Shown here in pieces: positions 22,054-33,276 of a DNA stretch of 43,814 nt. Location: contig NMRA01000221.1 in assembly GCA_002633005.1 (NCBI GenBank), forward strand, positions 142,398 to 186,211, in the 5' to 3' direction. The notes below the pieces were generated by a model that did no database searches, had not been told where the DNA came from, and saw only the letters and a list, made by a program, of their open reading frames with translations. This DNA is from Phoronis australis (lineage: Eukaryota; Phoronida; Phoronidae). How positions within the stretch are numbered: position 1 is the first letter of the stretch; each line of letters starts with the position of its first letter. Made by a program: the position numbers and the translations under genes.

Positions 22054-22472
22054 CTTAAAGGGAAAGGCAACCTTTTTCATGTCATTTTGAACAAAACTAA
22101 GGTTTGTTGATTATCCGAGACATATTTTTCAATTAATTACATCCTTTTGGCAAATTAAACAATTACTCGTCCCCTACTCCGGAAGTGACGTTTTTGGGAG
22201 GCAAAAATTTCGCGCCAATTTATTTTCAAATAGTTTGACTGTGAGAGCTGCAGAGTCACTCATTGTTATATCTCGACAGCTCTCACAGTCAAACTATATG
22301 AAAATAAATTGGCGCAAAATTCTTGCCTCCCAAAACTTCACTTCCGAAGTAAAGGACGAATAATTAATTAAAGTACGAAAAGCTGCAATTAAGGGGAAAA
22401 TATATCTGGGATAATCAACGAACCTTAATTTTGCTAAATATGACATGAAATAAGGTTGCCTTGGCCTTTAAG
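22054..22472. mobile_element. Complete TTAA-flanked MITE with long inverted repeats
   Basis: Ends read TTAAAGGGAAAGGCAACC at the left and GGTTGCCTTGGCCTTTAA at the right. CATGTCATTTTG pairs with AAATATGACATG further in. A second, inner inverted repeat pairs GGGAGGCAAAAATTTCGCGC (about 22196) with the segment ending near 22335, around a centre at about 22260. There is no coding capacity. Terminal TTAA at both ends suggests mobilisation by a piggyBac-like transposase; that is inference. A solo end of the same family lies at 9310-9396. Confidence 0.75.
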
Positions 22473-23225
22473 AAGTCACTTGCCGTATCCGACCTGTGAA
22501 AGACCAGACAATGCTGGGGCTTTTTCAATCAACGCGGCAATAAAATTACTATATCAGCTGGGAAACACTTGTCTGTCCTGCATTGACACTCATTTGATAG
22601 GAAACAAGTCACCAATACCCATTGATGTAGTGTATTGATAGAGCGTCTCTGGATTACTCCCAATTGAAGACTGAAACCCCTGCACTTCAGAGAATTAAAG
22701 GAGAATGCCACCCGATTTAATTGGCTTTTGTTACCTTCTAAATCGGTCTATATCCACAACACCTCGTATACAGTCGACCTCACCTCTACAAGAGGTGTCG
22801 CGTGAACCTGTGAGGAAGGTGAGTACACGACGTATCGACGTCAATGGTTCTTCAACTGAGTGTGTGCCGCTATGGTGTGGCGTATCATCCCCACTTGAAA
22901 CGAAATCTCGATTAGATATTGCTGTTGTCTTCTTATGTATGTGGGATAACCTATTTATGATCTACACGAAAAATTGACTTAATTTACATTAAAAGCAACT
23001 GTTTGTAGTCTGGTTACTCGGAAAACATTCCTTTTGTCGTGCTGGTCACAGTTTAATGTTTGTTTACTCATACAGTGTAAAAACGTATCTTCTTGTGACT
23101 ATTACAAAACTTTGTGCTAAATGAGAATGAAACAAGGCAAACAACACAATCAATACAATCACATGGGTGCCGCTAAAACTTCCATAGATACAAAATCACT
23201 CAAAAGCGGTCGCCCGAGTTTGTCG
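22473..23225. other. Intergenic downstream of gene B, no gene seen
   Basis: Short frames without recognisable content. TTTAAT near 23053 is a minus-strand ATTAAA and a possible polyadenylation signal for gene B. Confidence 0.4.
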
Positions 23226-23430
23226 TCAGCGTAAACTGCCGTAACCCAGCACTTCACACACAGCACTTTGAACTATTTCTAACCGCTCTGGGCTAGGTAC
23301 TATAAAATTTATCCATTGGAGAGCCTTCGTTGTTCCATTATATTTGAAGCATTTTTCAGCAATATTGATAAATGTGACCGATATTGCTAACCAGTGCCGA
23401 CATGTTACAGCTTTCATGCACATTCCCTGA
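23226..23430 (-). CDS. Candidate TPR-like exon downstream of gene B
   Basis: The minus strand reads from a good acceptor (ATTTTACTTTCAG|) into GMCMKAVTCRHWLAIS, then INIAEKCFKYNGTTKALQW, ending LGYGSLR and TGA. The pattern I-A-x2-C-x4-NG-x2-KAL resembles helix A to B of the TPRs in genes A-C. It starts about 120 nt past the gene B stop, with a SINE fragment between. It may be an alternative 3' exon or a relic of a lost paralogue. It could also be a chance frame: gene B already ends in TAA at 23550 like its siblings. Confidence 0.35.
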
Positions 23431-23454
23431 AAGTAAAATAATTAAAACATATAA

Positions 23455-23535
23455 ATAACGGGTTCGGGTCCACGCCGTGGCAAAAATCTTTTCAGACTTA
23501 TGATCATAAGATCACGTGATATGATCAACAGGTGG
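23455..23535 (+). repeat. tRNA-derived SINE fragment
   Basis: GGTTCGGGTCC is a B box with one mismatch. It is followed by AAAATCTTTTCAGACTTATG and GATCACGTGAT, the same order as in the copy at 32113-32225. The A-box half is missing. Confidence 0.5.
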
Positions 23536-23549
23536 CGTGCAAACCAGAC

Positions 23550-26500
23550 TTAAAAATGTCTGTGAACTTCCTGAAGGGCAAGTTTAGGACTTGCATTTAA
23601 AAGAGCATCAGCAACGCTAATTTCCGATTTTCGTGCTTCACACTTTTTCCTTACTCGATTTAATCTTCTCATGCTTGCACAACATTCCGGGTTTGTTTTG
23701 TCTCCATAAAGTTTTAGTCTCATAATATACGCGTCACAATGATATTGCAGTGCCAAGTCAACTTTACCCATTCTGCAATACACCATTCCTAAATTGTTCA
23801 ACGTACGCGCTATTCCCAAGTCATCAATTTCGCCAATAAGCCTGCGTTTCATTTCAAGCGACTTCATAAGGAAATCACACGCGCGTTGGTGCTTTCTCGT
23901 CAGGATATACACTGCTCCGATGTTGTTAAAGCATTTTCCGACAACCTGATGATCACGTGACCCGTACATATTTCTTGCCTGAGTTAAAGAATCCTCAAAG
24001 TTCTGAAGCGCTTTCTCGGTGCAGTGCATGTAAGTATATGAGACTCCGATTATCAATAGCACTTCAACGGCACCTTGCGAGACAACTCCTTTGTGAAGTA
24101 GACTGAGCATATCTAGTGTCACCTCGTTAAAGTCTAAAAAGGAATCCAAGTCTTGTTTCACCATGAATTGGTACATAACGTCTATCATACTTCTTTCGAT
24201 TTCATAGTGATCGGCAGTCTTGTTAATCCTTTTTTTCATATCAAGACTCTTCAGTAGATACTTTCGACCCTTTTCAAGATCTCCTCTAGCCAGATGCACA
24301 CCCCCGATTTCACGAAGGTTCACGGCGATTGACAAATGATCCACGTCTCCAAAGAGTCTTTTGTGCATGTTAAGGGAATCAACATGACACCTCATCGCTT
24401 CATCAAGGTTCCCTAAGCTTTCATGAGCTTTCCCGATATAACAAAGGCTTTCAGCTGTGAAATTGTTGTCTCCATCCTTGAAATGCTTTCTTCTGAGGTT
24501 CAATGAATCAGTGTGATACTGCAATGCTTGTGTATACTTCCCCATAGCGTCATAAACCTTTGCTATATTTGTCAAAATTGTAGCAGTCTCGAAATCTGTA
24601 TTGTTGTTGTCAAGTTGTTTTACAATTTCGAGCGATTTCTCCAGATTTTGCAAAGCTAATTTTAGATTTCCTAGCTCCTGGTGAGCTTGACCGAGCGTAT
24701 TTAAAACACATGAAATTTCCTGACGGTGTCGATCATTGCCCAGCCTTTGAAACATACTAATGGACAATTCGCAATACTCAAGTGCTTTCTTTGGTTGGTT
24801 CATGACAGAGTAAACGTCCGCAAGTGACTTTAAACTTACTGCAGTTTCTGGGCAATCTTTGTTTCCATTAAGTCTATTCCGCAGTTGCATTGATTCCATG
24901 CAGTACTGTAGGGCTTCAGCATAATCACCAGTATTGCGATAGATTCGAGCGATGTTATCTAAACAAAAGGCAACTTCCAAATCCTCGCTCCCCTTCGATT
25001 CTTCTCTCAAAATATGCAGTACTCTTTTGAAGAAGAGTAAGGCTGGTTGCGAGTCACAACAGCCTTGTTGCCGGAAATGAAGCGAGCCGCGACGATGCAG
25101 CTTACGTATTTCCTCACTACAGTCTATATCAGAAGCGTATATTACACATTGAACTGTGCAAATGTCTCCATGTTTGACCCAGCAATCATTTTCACTGGTA
25201 AGCAAATTATTTTCAGCATTTGAATTTGCGCGATTTTGAGCTAACCTTTTCTTCATTCTGATTAACTCTTCAAAATAGTCTAGCGATTCGGAGAACTTTT
25301 CTGCAGCACCTAGCAACTCACCAGCAGCGTACAACGTTTGAACAGTTTGCCAGTGGTCACCTAGGAACCTCTGTCTAATGCGTAACGATTTCAGAAGATA
25401 CCGCTGTCTTTCTTCGAAATTTTCTATTTGATACATCCCTTTAAGTCCAATATTGAACAAAAAACTCGTGTCTATGTTTGATGTCTTTCTCAGCGCCAAA
25501 GCTCTTTCGAGTAATTCCATTGCTTCGTCATACTTTCCCAAACAGAGGTTTGCACAATGCATACCTTCCAGATTTAATGCGATTTTTAGGTCATTCAAGC
25601 CTTGACACTGTTCCCAGTATTGTATTGCTTCTGAAAAGCCATCCGAAGCATCACTATACTTTTCCATTTTTAGGTACACTATTGCCAGGGTTTGAAGCAC
25701 CTTTGGGACGAGAGGATGACAGCCAGTTCCATGAAGTCTTAAAATCATATCGCGTGATTCTACGAGACAAAATAAAGCGACATCACAATTTAACACACTA
25801 GAGTAGGCATTTCCAAGGTTCATCAAGGATGTAGCCAAGTCCACATGATCTTTTCCACCTAATAGCCTTCTCAACATGTCTACCGACGATTTGGAATTGT
25901 TGATGGCGTTTTCAAACTCTCCAAGATCTAGGTATAAACTACCAATATTATCTAAGGCTATGGCAATTTCCAACTTGTCAACATCGCCATGTAAATCCCT
26001 TAAGATATCTATAGCCTGAGTGAACAGTTGTAGAGATAAATGGTAATTTTTACTATGCATGAGTGCAATTGCCCTTTGAGTCAAATACTCTGCTTTCTTT
26101 GACCGTTTGGTTTGTGCCGCCTTGCACATATCGTATGCCAAACGTGCATATTTCAATTCATTAGAATGGTCCCCTTCACTTTTAAATGTTCTGCTAATGA
26201 GACTGAAGCATTCTTGAGCTACTGCATCGGTCTCATCGTAGACTATTGAATTATCATTGTAAGTATCAATCTTCGTATTTTCGTTGTCTTTAGTCAGATT
26301 TGAGCCCTGATTCTCAATATGTTTGAAAAAGTGGTCACGTGCTTGCTCAAACAAACAGCAGTTGAGCTCTACCACACCCCTCACGAGATCGTTTCTGTCG
26401 TAAAAAACTTCTTTGGGGATACGATTGTCCCGTACCCAGACTAAACCACGGTCAGCATCGAAAAGGAAAAACACTAAAGGTTGCACCGTGAAATAGTATC

Positions 26501-27961
26501 GGCAAATCAGAACGGAGAAGTCCTTAAAATGAGCAATTTTTTTCGACTGAAAGCTTTCACCACTAGAGTGCTTTTGGGGCAGCAAACTGATCAACTCGTC
26601 TTGACACCCTTTGTGCAAATATGTTGCGAGCCGAAGAAGTGACGATATCGATACCACCCACTCCAGGTTATGAGCTGCTTCTGATTTCAACAACTTCGTG
26701 GACACCATCTCTTCCAGCACGGCCCACGTGGTGTCAGCACTCAGCCTGAAACACGACTTGAACAAGGTAACTATCAGCGTAGGCAATCTAAACATACTCT
26801 TCTTGATGTCCCGAACAGTCTCGACTGGCTTGTGGAAATTTAGAATGAACCCAAATTCCAAAATTATGTCTAACAATTCGCTGAACGCCTTGAGCCTGAC
26901 GCGAAGGTCGGCCTTTGCTAATGCCCGAAAGGAGTTGAACTCTTGTACAAGCTTGTCTGCTCCACTACTCCCGCCAACCTTTACAACTGACGTCATTACA
27001 CGATCAATGTTATAACCCTCCTTCAGAGCGGTGTCATATTCACACAGCTGTGCCATACGCTGAGGTGTCCGGATCAGTTCACGACCTTCCTTGGTTGGCC
27101 TGTCCGGTCGACCAAGAGGCGTGTTACACGCGTAAGGCGCGGCGCTGTCGAACTGGAGCCCACGAGGTGCAACTTTGTCTTCAAACCAGTTCCCGCCAGC
27201 CGTGTCGTAATCGTTCAATGATTTAATGGCTAGAGACTTAAGCAGAGTTTCCTGAATGTTTAATACAAACAAATGGACCAATCGTACCAAATTTTTGAAA
27301 TATCCAACATCTTGTGACTCGTCTTCAACAAGAATAGCCCATTCGATATCGGAAAAAGGAGTCGTGTCTCCTCTTGCTAACGAACCTAGTCCTATAGCAG
27401 CATATTCCTGGGGTGGTGTGCCAAGGATGTTCTCACTCTCAGAGATTAGATATCGAAAAAAATCCGCCATATCGGCACTTGTTTGAGCAAAAATCGTACG
27501 CGATTTTTCATTGAATGCCTTTTCTGTAGATACCCTTTCGGTATCACTTACGTCGAGACTATAACTACTTTTGATTTCTTTCAATGATTTATCAACTCTA
27601 GCACCAGTCGTGTCTCGTATCCTACCTAGCCTAGTATTAACGTCAGATCTGTAATCTAACGGTGTTTTCGCGGGCTCAATAGAAAGAACCTTACAAAAAG
27701 CCAACTCGGTATTCTTTAAGTCCCTTTCAAGCACTGTCACTAACTCAGGCGAGTGCGCTCTTAAAAGCGCAGCGTTAATGAGTGCTGACGATTTTACAAA
27801 GTTGTCCAAGTCTTTCGTCAACAGACCACGTTCACAATAGACCAGTCCCATCTCCTTTAATAACTCAGCGTCTCTCTTCAGATCACCACGCGACCCTTCC
27901 TTCAACGAGTCCGCCAGTTCTTGTTCCCTTTGATATGTTTGGTCCAGCTTCGAAATGTATT
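23550..27961 (-). CDS. Gene B, main coding exon: DUF294-like nucleotidyltransferase fused to long TPR array
   Basis: The longest paralogue: with the 25 coding bases at 32378-32402 it predicts 1478 residues. It shares the gene A layout: N-terminal helices, NTase core with GLGSLARGD (G-S at 201-202) and PFSDIEW (D213, E215), FDSAAPYACNTPLGRP (D280), ELIRTPQRMAQLCEY, RDIKKSMFRLPTL, then TPRs from about 589 to 1450. The TPRs form two blocks, about eight repeats and about eleven, separated by a non-TPR linker near 917-957. Typical repeats carry LxNIGxxY and KALQY. The NTase half is far more like gene A than the middle repeats are. The exon opens after GATTTTAG| at 27962 with EYISKLDQTYQREQ. No signal peptide or membrane helix is seen. 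The reaction catalysed and the partner are unknown; NTase activity is predicted only from the motif. Confidence 0.85.
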
Positions 27962-28292
27962 CTAAAATCAGAGCAAAACTGCTGTTATGAAGATATTGCG
28001 ACAGAATTATGTACGCTGATTTGTTTATTTTTATTAACTACTTAACAGTTCACACAAACAGCTTTACAACATAGCCGACGATACTTGGCACCTAATTTCG
28101 GAAAATTTTATTTAATTTCCGTTTGCTCACCACCACTCCTTTAGAAGATCACTGCACGTGCGTTGAGAGACAACTCTTACGCTTTTTGAAGGTTTGTTCT
28201 GCCGTCCCGCCCCACCATCAAAATGTCAGGCCGGTTTTTGACACTAGGAGAAATTACTCATTTTCCACGCAATCCAAAATGAAAACGCCAAC

Positions 28293-29983
28293 GGTGTTCT
28301 GTCTAGCTATACTTCCAGATTTCTGCATTTTCAATCTAGGTTCCAGTCTTTATTTTGCATGTTAATACTATGCATCTTGGGGATGCCACTATTCTTTTGC
28401 GCGCTTAAAAGTCTCATGGCTATAAGTGAATATATATTGGTCGTATGGATTTGTTGAGCATTAGCTGTAAATACTTTTGTTTGCAGAGTATTGCTGGTTT
28501 ACTGGTGTTCTTTACGATCACGAGATACCTGGTTATTACCAAGGTAAAATTTTGGCCGGCAAAAGAATACCTTTGTATCATACAGGCCTATTACTGGATT
28601 ACGTCACGATCGTTACGTCAGCGTTCACACAGACTGGCTAAAAGGCCAATCTTCCATTGATTGAATTTTTTAGTAGAATTTGGCAAAATGAAGATACATC
28701 AATAGCAAAACCTCGGTATCAACCACGTGACCACATTTAGTGTTACAGTTTTGTAAGTTATCTTTTATTTTTTAGGGTCCTACATACAGTACACTTAATC
28801 TTAATGACGGGAGGTCACTTTTCTTGAATGTTGAACCTTAGATGATTTCATACTGCTATGTATGGGATATAAAGGTCCGCTGGAAGTCTGACGTCGTCAA
28901 TAGCTATATCAGCATGTCAGTTTTCCACCACGTCATCACTAATTTCCCATCCCATTCACCACCTATTGTCTCTTTCATTCATTCTCCACGGGTGTCAGTG
29001 TTGCTTTCACCGAACTCGACCGGCGTCAATATTGCCTGCGCCTCCTCCCCCCTGGGGTTATCATCGCCTCACCTCCCCACTCACATCCCTGGTGTCAGTA
29101 TTGCCTGCGCGTCGTCCCTACCTGGGTTATCATCGCCCCACCTCCCCACTCACATCCTTGACACCTTATCCCATTCTCTGCATATTGTGTACATACCCTT
29201 ATTACTTACATGTATGTTACTTCACTAGTCCATCTCTACTCCTCGTTAGCCATTTTGTTTCTCTTGTAGTGTCAAGTTGCTAGCTTGTGTTTTATATTGT
29301 TGTACCATGCTTTGTATTCTTTACAACTGCCCTTCGTTTTTTTTAAGTATTCAGTTATTCCTGCCACGACAGAGAGTGAGACAAAACCTGGCATTTGTTC
29401 CAGTCTCAGGCAATCGCACCTCCCTCCAGTTTGGCACCCGGAGTTAGGATTGGGTATCCGGTGCCACACTAGTTGTACACAGTCCAGCACATCGTTCATT
29501 TCATTCCACTCATTTTGTGCGCCCCTGCTTGAGCTGTCTTACCAGCATATCCTGCGACGCTTTTCTATTGCCCATCTTACCATAGATCATCATGCAGCTT
29601 TTCAAGTCAAGTGTGATCGCTATACAACGTATCAATAAACTGAAAGGGGGTTTCCCAGATTTCAACCAATGGGAATACCTGCATGTTATGGCGTCGGATT
29701 CATTACTTTAACCAATAAGAAGCCCTGCTAAACAGCATTCCACAATGCTACCTTTCGTAGCACTCCTCAATAGTGTGTAAATAGTTTTTTCGCTGAGTAT
29801 TCTAGATATAGGAAAATGAAGCCGAATACATCAGTGTCGGTAGTGACGTCTGGGGGAAGTGGTGTCTGGAGGGTAGGGTGAAGTCGATGGCGACAAGGAA
29901 GAACGCCAAATTGTATGGTTCTGGTGGGTGAATTGGCGGGTGACCGAAAATGAGATTATATTGATGGTGCGGAACTCTTGTTG
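28293..29983. repeat. 1.6-kb direct duplication, copy 1
   Basis: Nearly identical to 30002-31607 apart from scattered substitutions and several indels, including about 30 bp near 28355 and about 60-70 bp near 29060-29130. It ends exactly at the N at 29984. Open frames inside (such as 28445-28660 plus) are present in both copies but resemble no known protein. Confidence 0.85.
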
Positions 29984-29984
29984 N
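29984..29984. other. Single-N assembly join between duplicated segments
   Basis: The first 1.6-kb copy stops at this base and the second begins 18 bp later. This points to a join of two overlapping contigs or haplotypes. Confidence 0.75.
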
Positions 29985-30001
29985 CCAAGGGTGCGCATTT
30001 G

Positions 30002-31607
30002 GGTGTTCTGTCTAGCTATACTTCCAGATTTCTACATTTTCAATCTAGGTTCCAGTCTTTGTGCCACTATTCTTTTGCTCGCTTAAAAGTCTCATGGCTA
30101 CAAGTGAATATATATTGGTCGTATGGATTTGTTGAGCATTAGCTGTAAATACTTTTGTTTGCAGAGTATTGCTGGTTTACTGGTGTTCTTTACGATCACG
30201 AGATACCGGGTTATGACCAAGGTAAAATTTTGGCCGGCAAAGGAATACCTTTGTATCATACAGGCCTATTACTGGATTACGTCAAGATCGTTACGTCAGC
30301 GTTCACACAGACTGGCTAAAACGCCAATCTTCCATTGATTGAATTTTTTTAGTAGAATTTGGCAAAATGAAGATACATCAATAGCAAAACCTCGGTATCA
30401 ACCACGTGACCACATTTAGTGTTACAGTTTTGTAAGTTATCTTTTATTTTTTAGGGTCCTACATACACTTAATCTTAATGACGGGAGATCACTTTTCTTG
30501 AATGTTGAACCTTAGATGATTTTATACTGCTATGTATGGGATATAAAGGGCCGCTGGAAGTCTGACGTCGTCAATAGCTATATCAGCATGTCAGTTTTCC
30601 ACCACGTCATCACTAATTTCCCATCCCATTCACCACCTATTGTCTCTTTCATTCATTCTCCACGGGTGTCAGTGTTGCTTTCACCGAACTCCTCCGGCGT
30701 CAATATTGCCTGCGCCTCCTCCCCACGGGGTTATCATCGCCCCACCTCCCCACTCACATCCTTGACACCTTATCCCATTCCCTGCATATTGTGTACATAC
30801 CCTTATTACTTACATGTATGTTCATCTCTACTCCTCGTTAGCCATTTTTTCTCTTATAGTGTTAAGTTGCTAGCTTGTGTTTTATATTGTTGTACCATGC
30901 TTTGTATTCTTTACAACTGCCCTTCGTTTTTTTAAGTATTCAGTTATTCCTACCACGACAGAGAGTGAGACAAAACCTGGCATTGGTTCCAGTCTCAGGC
31001 AATCACACCTCCCCTCCAGTTTGGCACCCGGAGTTAGGATTGGGTTTCCGGCGCGACACTAGTTGTACACAGTCCAGCACATCGTTCATTTCATTGCACT
31101 CATTTTGTGCGCCCCTGCTTGAGCTGTCTTACCAACATATCCTGCGACGCTTTTCTATTGCCCATCTTACCATAGATCATCCTTTTTTACTTCGAAAACT
31201 GCCCATTTTAATAAATTGCAGCTTTTCAAGTCAAGTGTGATCGCTATACAACGTATCAATAAACTGAAAGCGGGTTTCCCAGATTTCAACCAATGGGAAT
31301 ACCTGCATGTTATGGCGTCGGATTCATTACTTTAACCAATAAGAAGCCCTGCTAAACAGCATTCCACAATGCTACCTTTCGTAGCACTCCTCAATAGTGT
31401 GTAAATAGTTTTTTCGCTGAGTATTCTAGATGTAGGAAAATGAAGCCGAATACATCAGTGTCGGTAGTGACGTCTGGGGGAAGTGGTGTCTGGAGGGTAG
31501 GGTGAAGTCGATGGCGACAAGGAGGGACGCCAAATTGTATGGTTCTGGTGGGTGAATTGGCGGGTGACCGAAAATGAGATTATATTGATGGTGCGGAACT
31601 CTTGTTG
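30002..31607. repeat. 1.6-kb direct duplication, copy 2
   Basis: Second copy of 28293-29983. It carries its own short insertion near 31180-31217 (TTTTTTACTTCGAAAACTGC) and lacks parts of copy 1. Beyond 31607 the sequence continues uniquely into the rest of the intron, so this copy is the one joined to the exon 2 side. Confidence 0.85.
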
Positions 31608-32112
31608 ACCGGAAAAGGGGGATTGATGGCGGAAAAGTTAGGACGAAAATGGGTGTTATGACATTGGTGGGAGTGGCATGAACATTTAGCCAATACAAAA
31701 TAAATTCTTTCTAAGCTCATGCTGGGGTCAATCAGCTTCAAATAGTCATAGAACCACATCAACTTCACAGAAATAGTAGTTCAATTGTTAAAATGTCGTC
31801 TGCCATGTTTTTTAATAGATTACATACTGCATTTATCTATTATGAAGACCAAAAGAGCTCCAGAAAGTATTCTAAATGTGGACACTCAACGCAAAGCGTT
31901 GAAATGCACCCACAACTGCACTACTAACAACATTCTTCTTTTTCAACACTAATCAAAATAATGTTAGTGTCGTGAAAATGGTCACAAGGTGTCACAGAAT
32001 ATGTCCAAAAGTCATTTGACCATTTCACGGGACTCAGTGAAAAGTTCATCCCACCTATTTAGTGCATGAATAAACTTGCGAAAATTTTGTCCCTTCATCA
32101 CACCAGATCACG
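31608..32112. other. Gene B intron 2, remainder
   Basis: No gene seen. GTGTCGTGAAAATGGTCACA near 31968 matches a patch in gene A intron 2 near 7695, supporting common descent of the introns. Confidence 0.4.
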
Positions 32113-32225
32113 TGACCAGATGAATATAGGTCTGAAAAGATTTCTGACCCGGACCGGGACTAGAAACTAGCACTTTCTGCTAACGTTGCAGACGCTCTAT
32201 AGCCACTGAGCCGAAGTGACCACTA
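32113..32225 (-). repeat. tRNA-derived SINE
   Basis: The minus strand has an A box CGGCTCAGTGG (one mismatch) and a B box GTTTCTAGTCC (two mismatches) at tRNA-like spacing. These are followed by CCGGGTCAGAAATCTTTTCA and GACCTATATTCATC. Related tails lie at 3470-3515 and 23455-23535. The acceptor and T stems are degraded. Confidence 0.6.
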
Positions 32226-32377
32226 GTCAAACGCCCGAAATCCGGCAATCAGACTTTAGTGGTGGGCATCTTACCCTTGATCCCCATTGTGAGTAAAGTT
32301 GTATGTGATTTACTGCGCCAACCTAGTTAGGAATACACTGAATGCTAGTTATGTTTCGATCCAAAGTCTTGACTTAC

Positions 32378-32431
32378 CAACACTTTGAGTAGCTCCCGCC
32401 ATTGTGTCGTCTGGATTCTTGGTTTCACCAG
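32378..32431 (-). CDS. Gene B exon 2 with start codon (MAGATQSV)
   Basis: A 54-nt exon from a GAATTCCAG| acceptor to a GTAAGT donor, with ATG at 32402-32400 in strong context (ACAATGGCGG) after 29 nt of leader. It encodes MAGATQSV plus one base and joins 27961 to continue EYISKLDQ. Size, phase and start position are the same as in gene A exon 2. A reading frame on the opposite strand across the N at 32547 is not meaningful. Confidence 0.75.
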
Positions 32432-32451
32432 CTGGAATTCTAACTGGAATG

Positions 32452-32642
32452 AAATCATAAATTTGTTCACTAGTCAATCAGAGAGGATTCTTTTAGACTT
32501 TGGCGTGAACAAGGATGACATCTTCCTGATGAAGTTTATCCAAAAANAAATCATAAATTTGTTCACTAGTCAATCAGAGAGGATTCTTTTAGACTTTGGC
32601 GTGAACAAGGATGACATATTCCTGATGAAGTTTATCCAAAAA
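32452..32642. repeat. 95-bp direct duplication around an N
   Basis: 32452-32546 is repeated at 32548-32642 with one substitution (GACATCTTCC against GACATATTCC). A single N at 32547 separates them. The gene A counterpart at about 8345-8440 has only one copy, so this is most likely two contig ends that overlap but were not merged. Confidence 0.85.
32547..32547. other. Single-N assembly join
   Basis: Lies exactly between the two 95-bp copies. Confidence 0.8.
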
Positions 32643-33276
32643 AGGAACAGCGTGCAATAGAAATCCCTGGGCAGCAATTGAAGAAATATTTGGCACAGGA
32701 AAATGATAGAAAATAAGAGCAATTTAAGGGAAAATATGAAACCATGAAATACGCTCATAAGTCATATTTCAGCTTAATGTAGTGAGATAACCTGTACTAA
32801 TGGACTTTTTTCGAAGTGAACACCAGGTTATAATGCTAAAAGTACATGTAATACTAGAGTCTCACTGTATACACTAGTACATTGTGCGTCAAAGCAAACA
32901 AATTTTTTGGTTGGTTAATTTCGGTGAAATCTGGAATGTTCTAAAAAAGTTCAGACTTGGGGAACAAAGAACTGGTGAGACATGCAAGCTAGGTTTATGT
33001 ACTGTTGAAACAAGGTGTGTGACGACGATGTGTATAGAGAAAGCGGTGCTGCGGCGTGAAGACGTTTGTTGAAGAAAGTCGCAAACTGATCGGTCTTCTA
33101 CCCGCCACAGGCAATAGGAAAACATCATTTTTTAACAAATTCATAGACGTCTACTGATGAAGTTCGATTAGAACCCATTATGTATTGTATTCTGTTCACT
33201 CAACGTTATTCTGGCGCAGCAGGAATGCTGCTGACGTATTATTCTTGCGCGGAGCCCAGAGACCAATTCTATACTG
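32643..33276. other. Gene B intron 1, no gene seen
   Basis: The left part (to about 32790) still aligns with 8440-8590 at gene A. The remainder is unrelated to the repeat-rich interval that occupies the same place in gene A. Confidence 0.45.

Larger units (their letters stand above)
27962..32377 (-). other. Gene B intron 2 (phase 1)
   Basis: Donor G|GTAAGTCAAG (first base 32377) and acceptor CTCTGATTTTAG| (last base 27962), at the same codon position as gene A intron 2. It is about 4.4 kb against 1.05 kb in gene A. Most of the excess is the duplicated 1.6-kb segment plus a SINE. Confidence 0.7.

Noticed and set aside
25478-25801. Plus-strand frames inside the TPR genes
   Set aside because: They are opposite-strand shadows of strongly supported coding sequence.
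27903-27905. TTG taken as the gene B start
   Set aside because: Same reasoning: the frame continues upstream to the acceptor at 27962 and the residues there match gene A.
28445-28660. 71-codon frame repeated at 30123-30338
   Set aside because: Preservation in both copies only reflects the near-identity of the 1.6-kb duplicate; no recognisable protein.
28842-29228. 128-codon frame and its longer copy at 30516-30935
   Set aside because: Frame differs between copies because of indels, composition is pyrimidine-rich, and it lies in an intron.
32385-32660. Plus-strand frame crossing the N
   Set aside because: It depends on an ambiguous base and a duplicated contig end, and lies opposite exon 2 of gene B.
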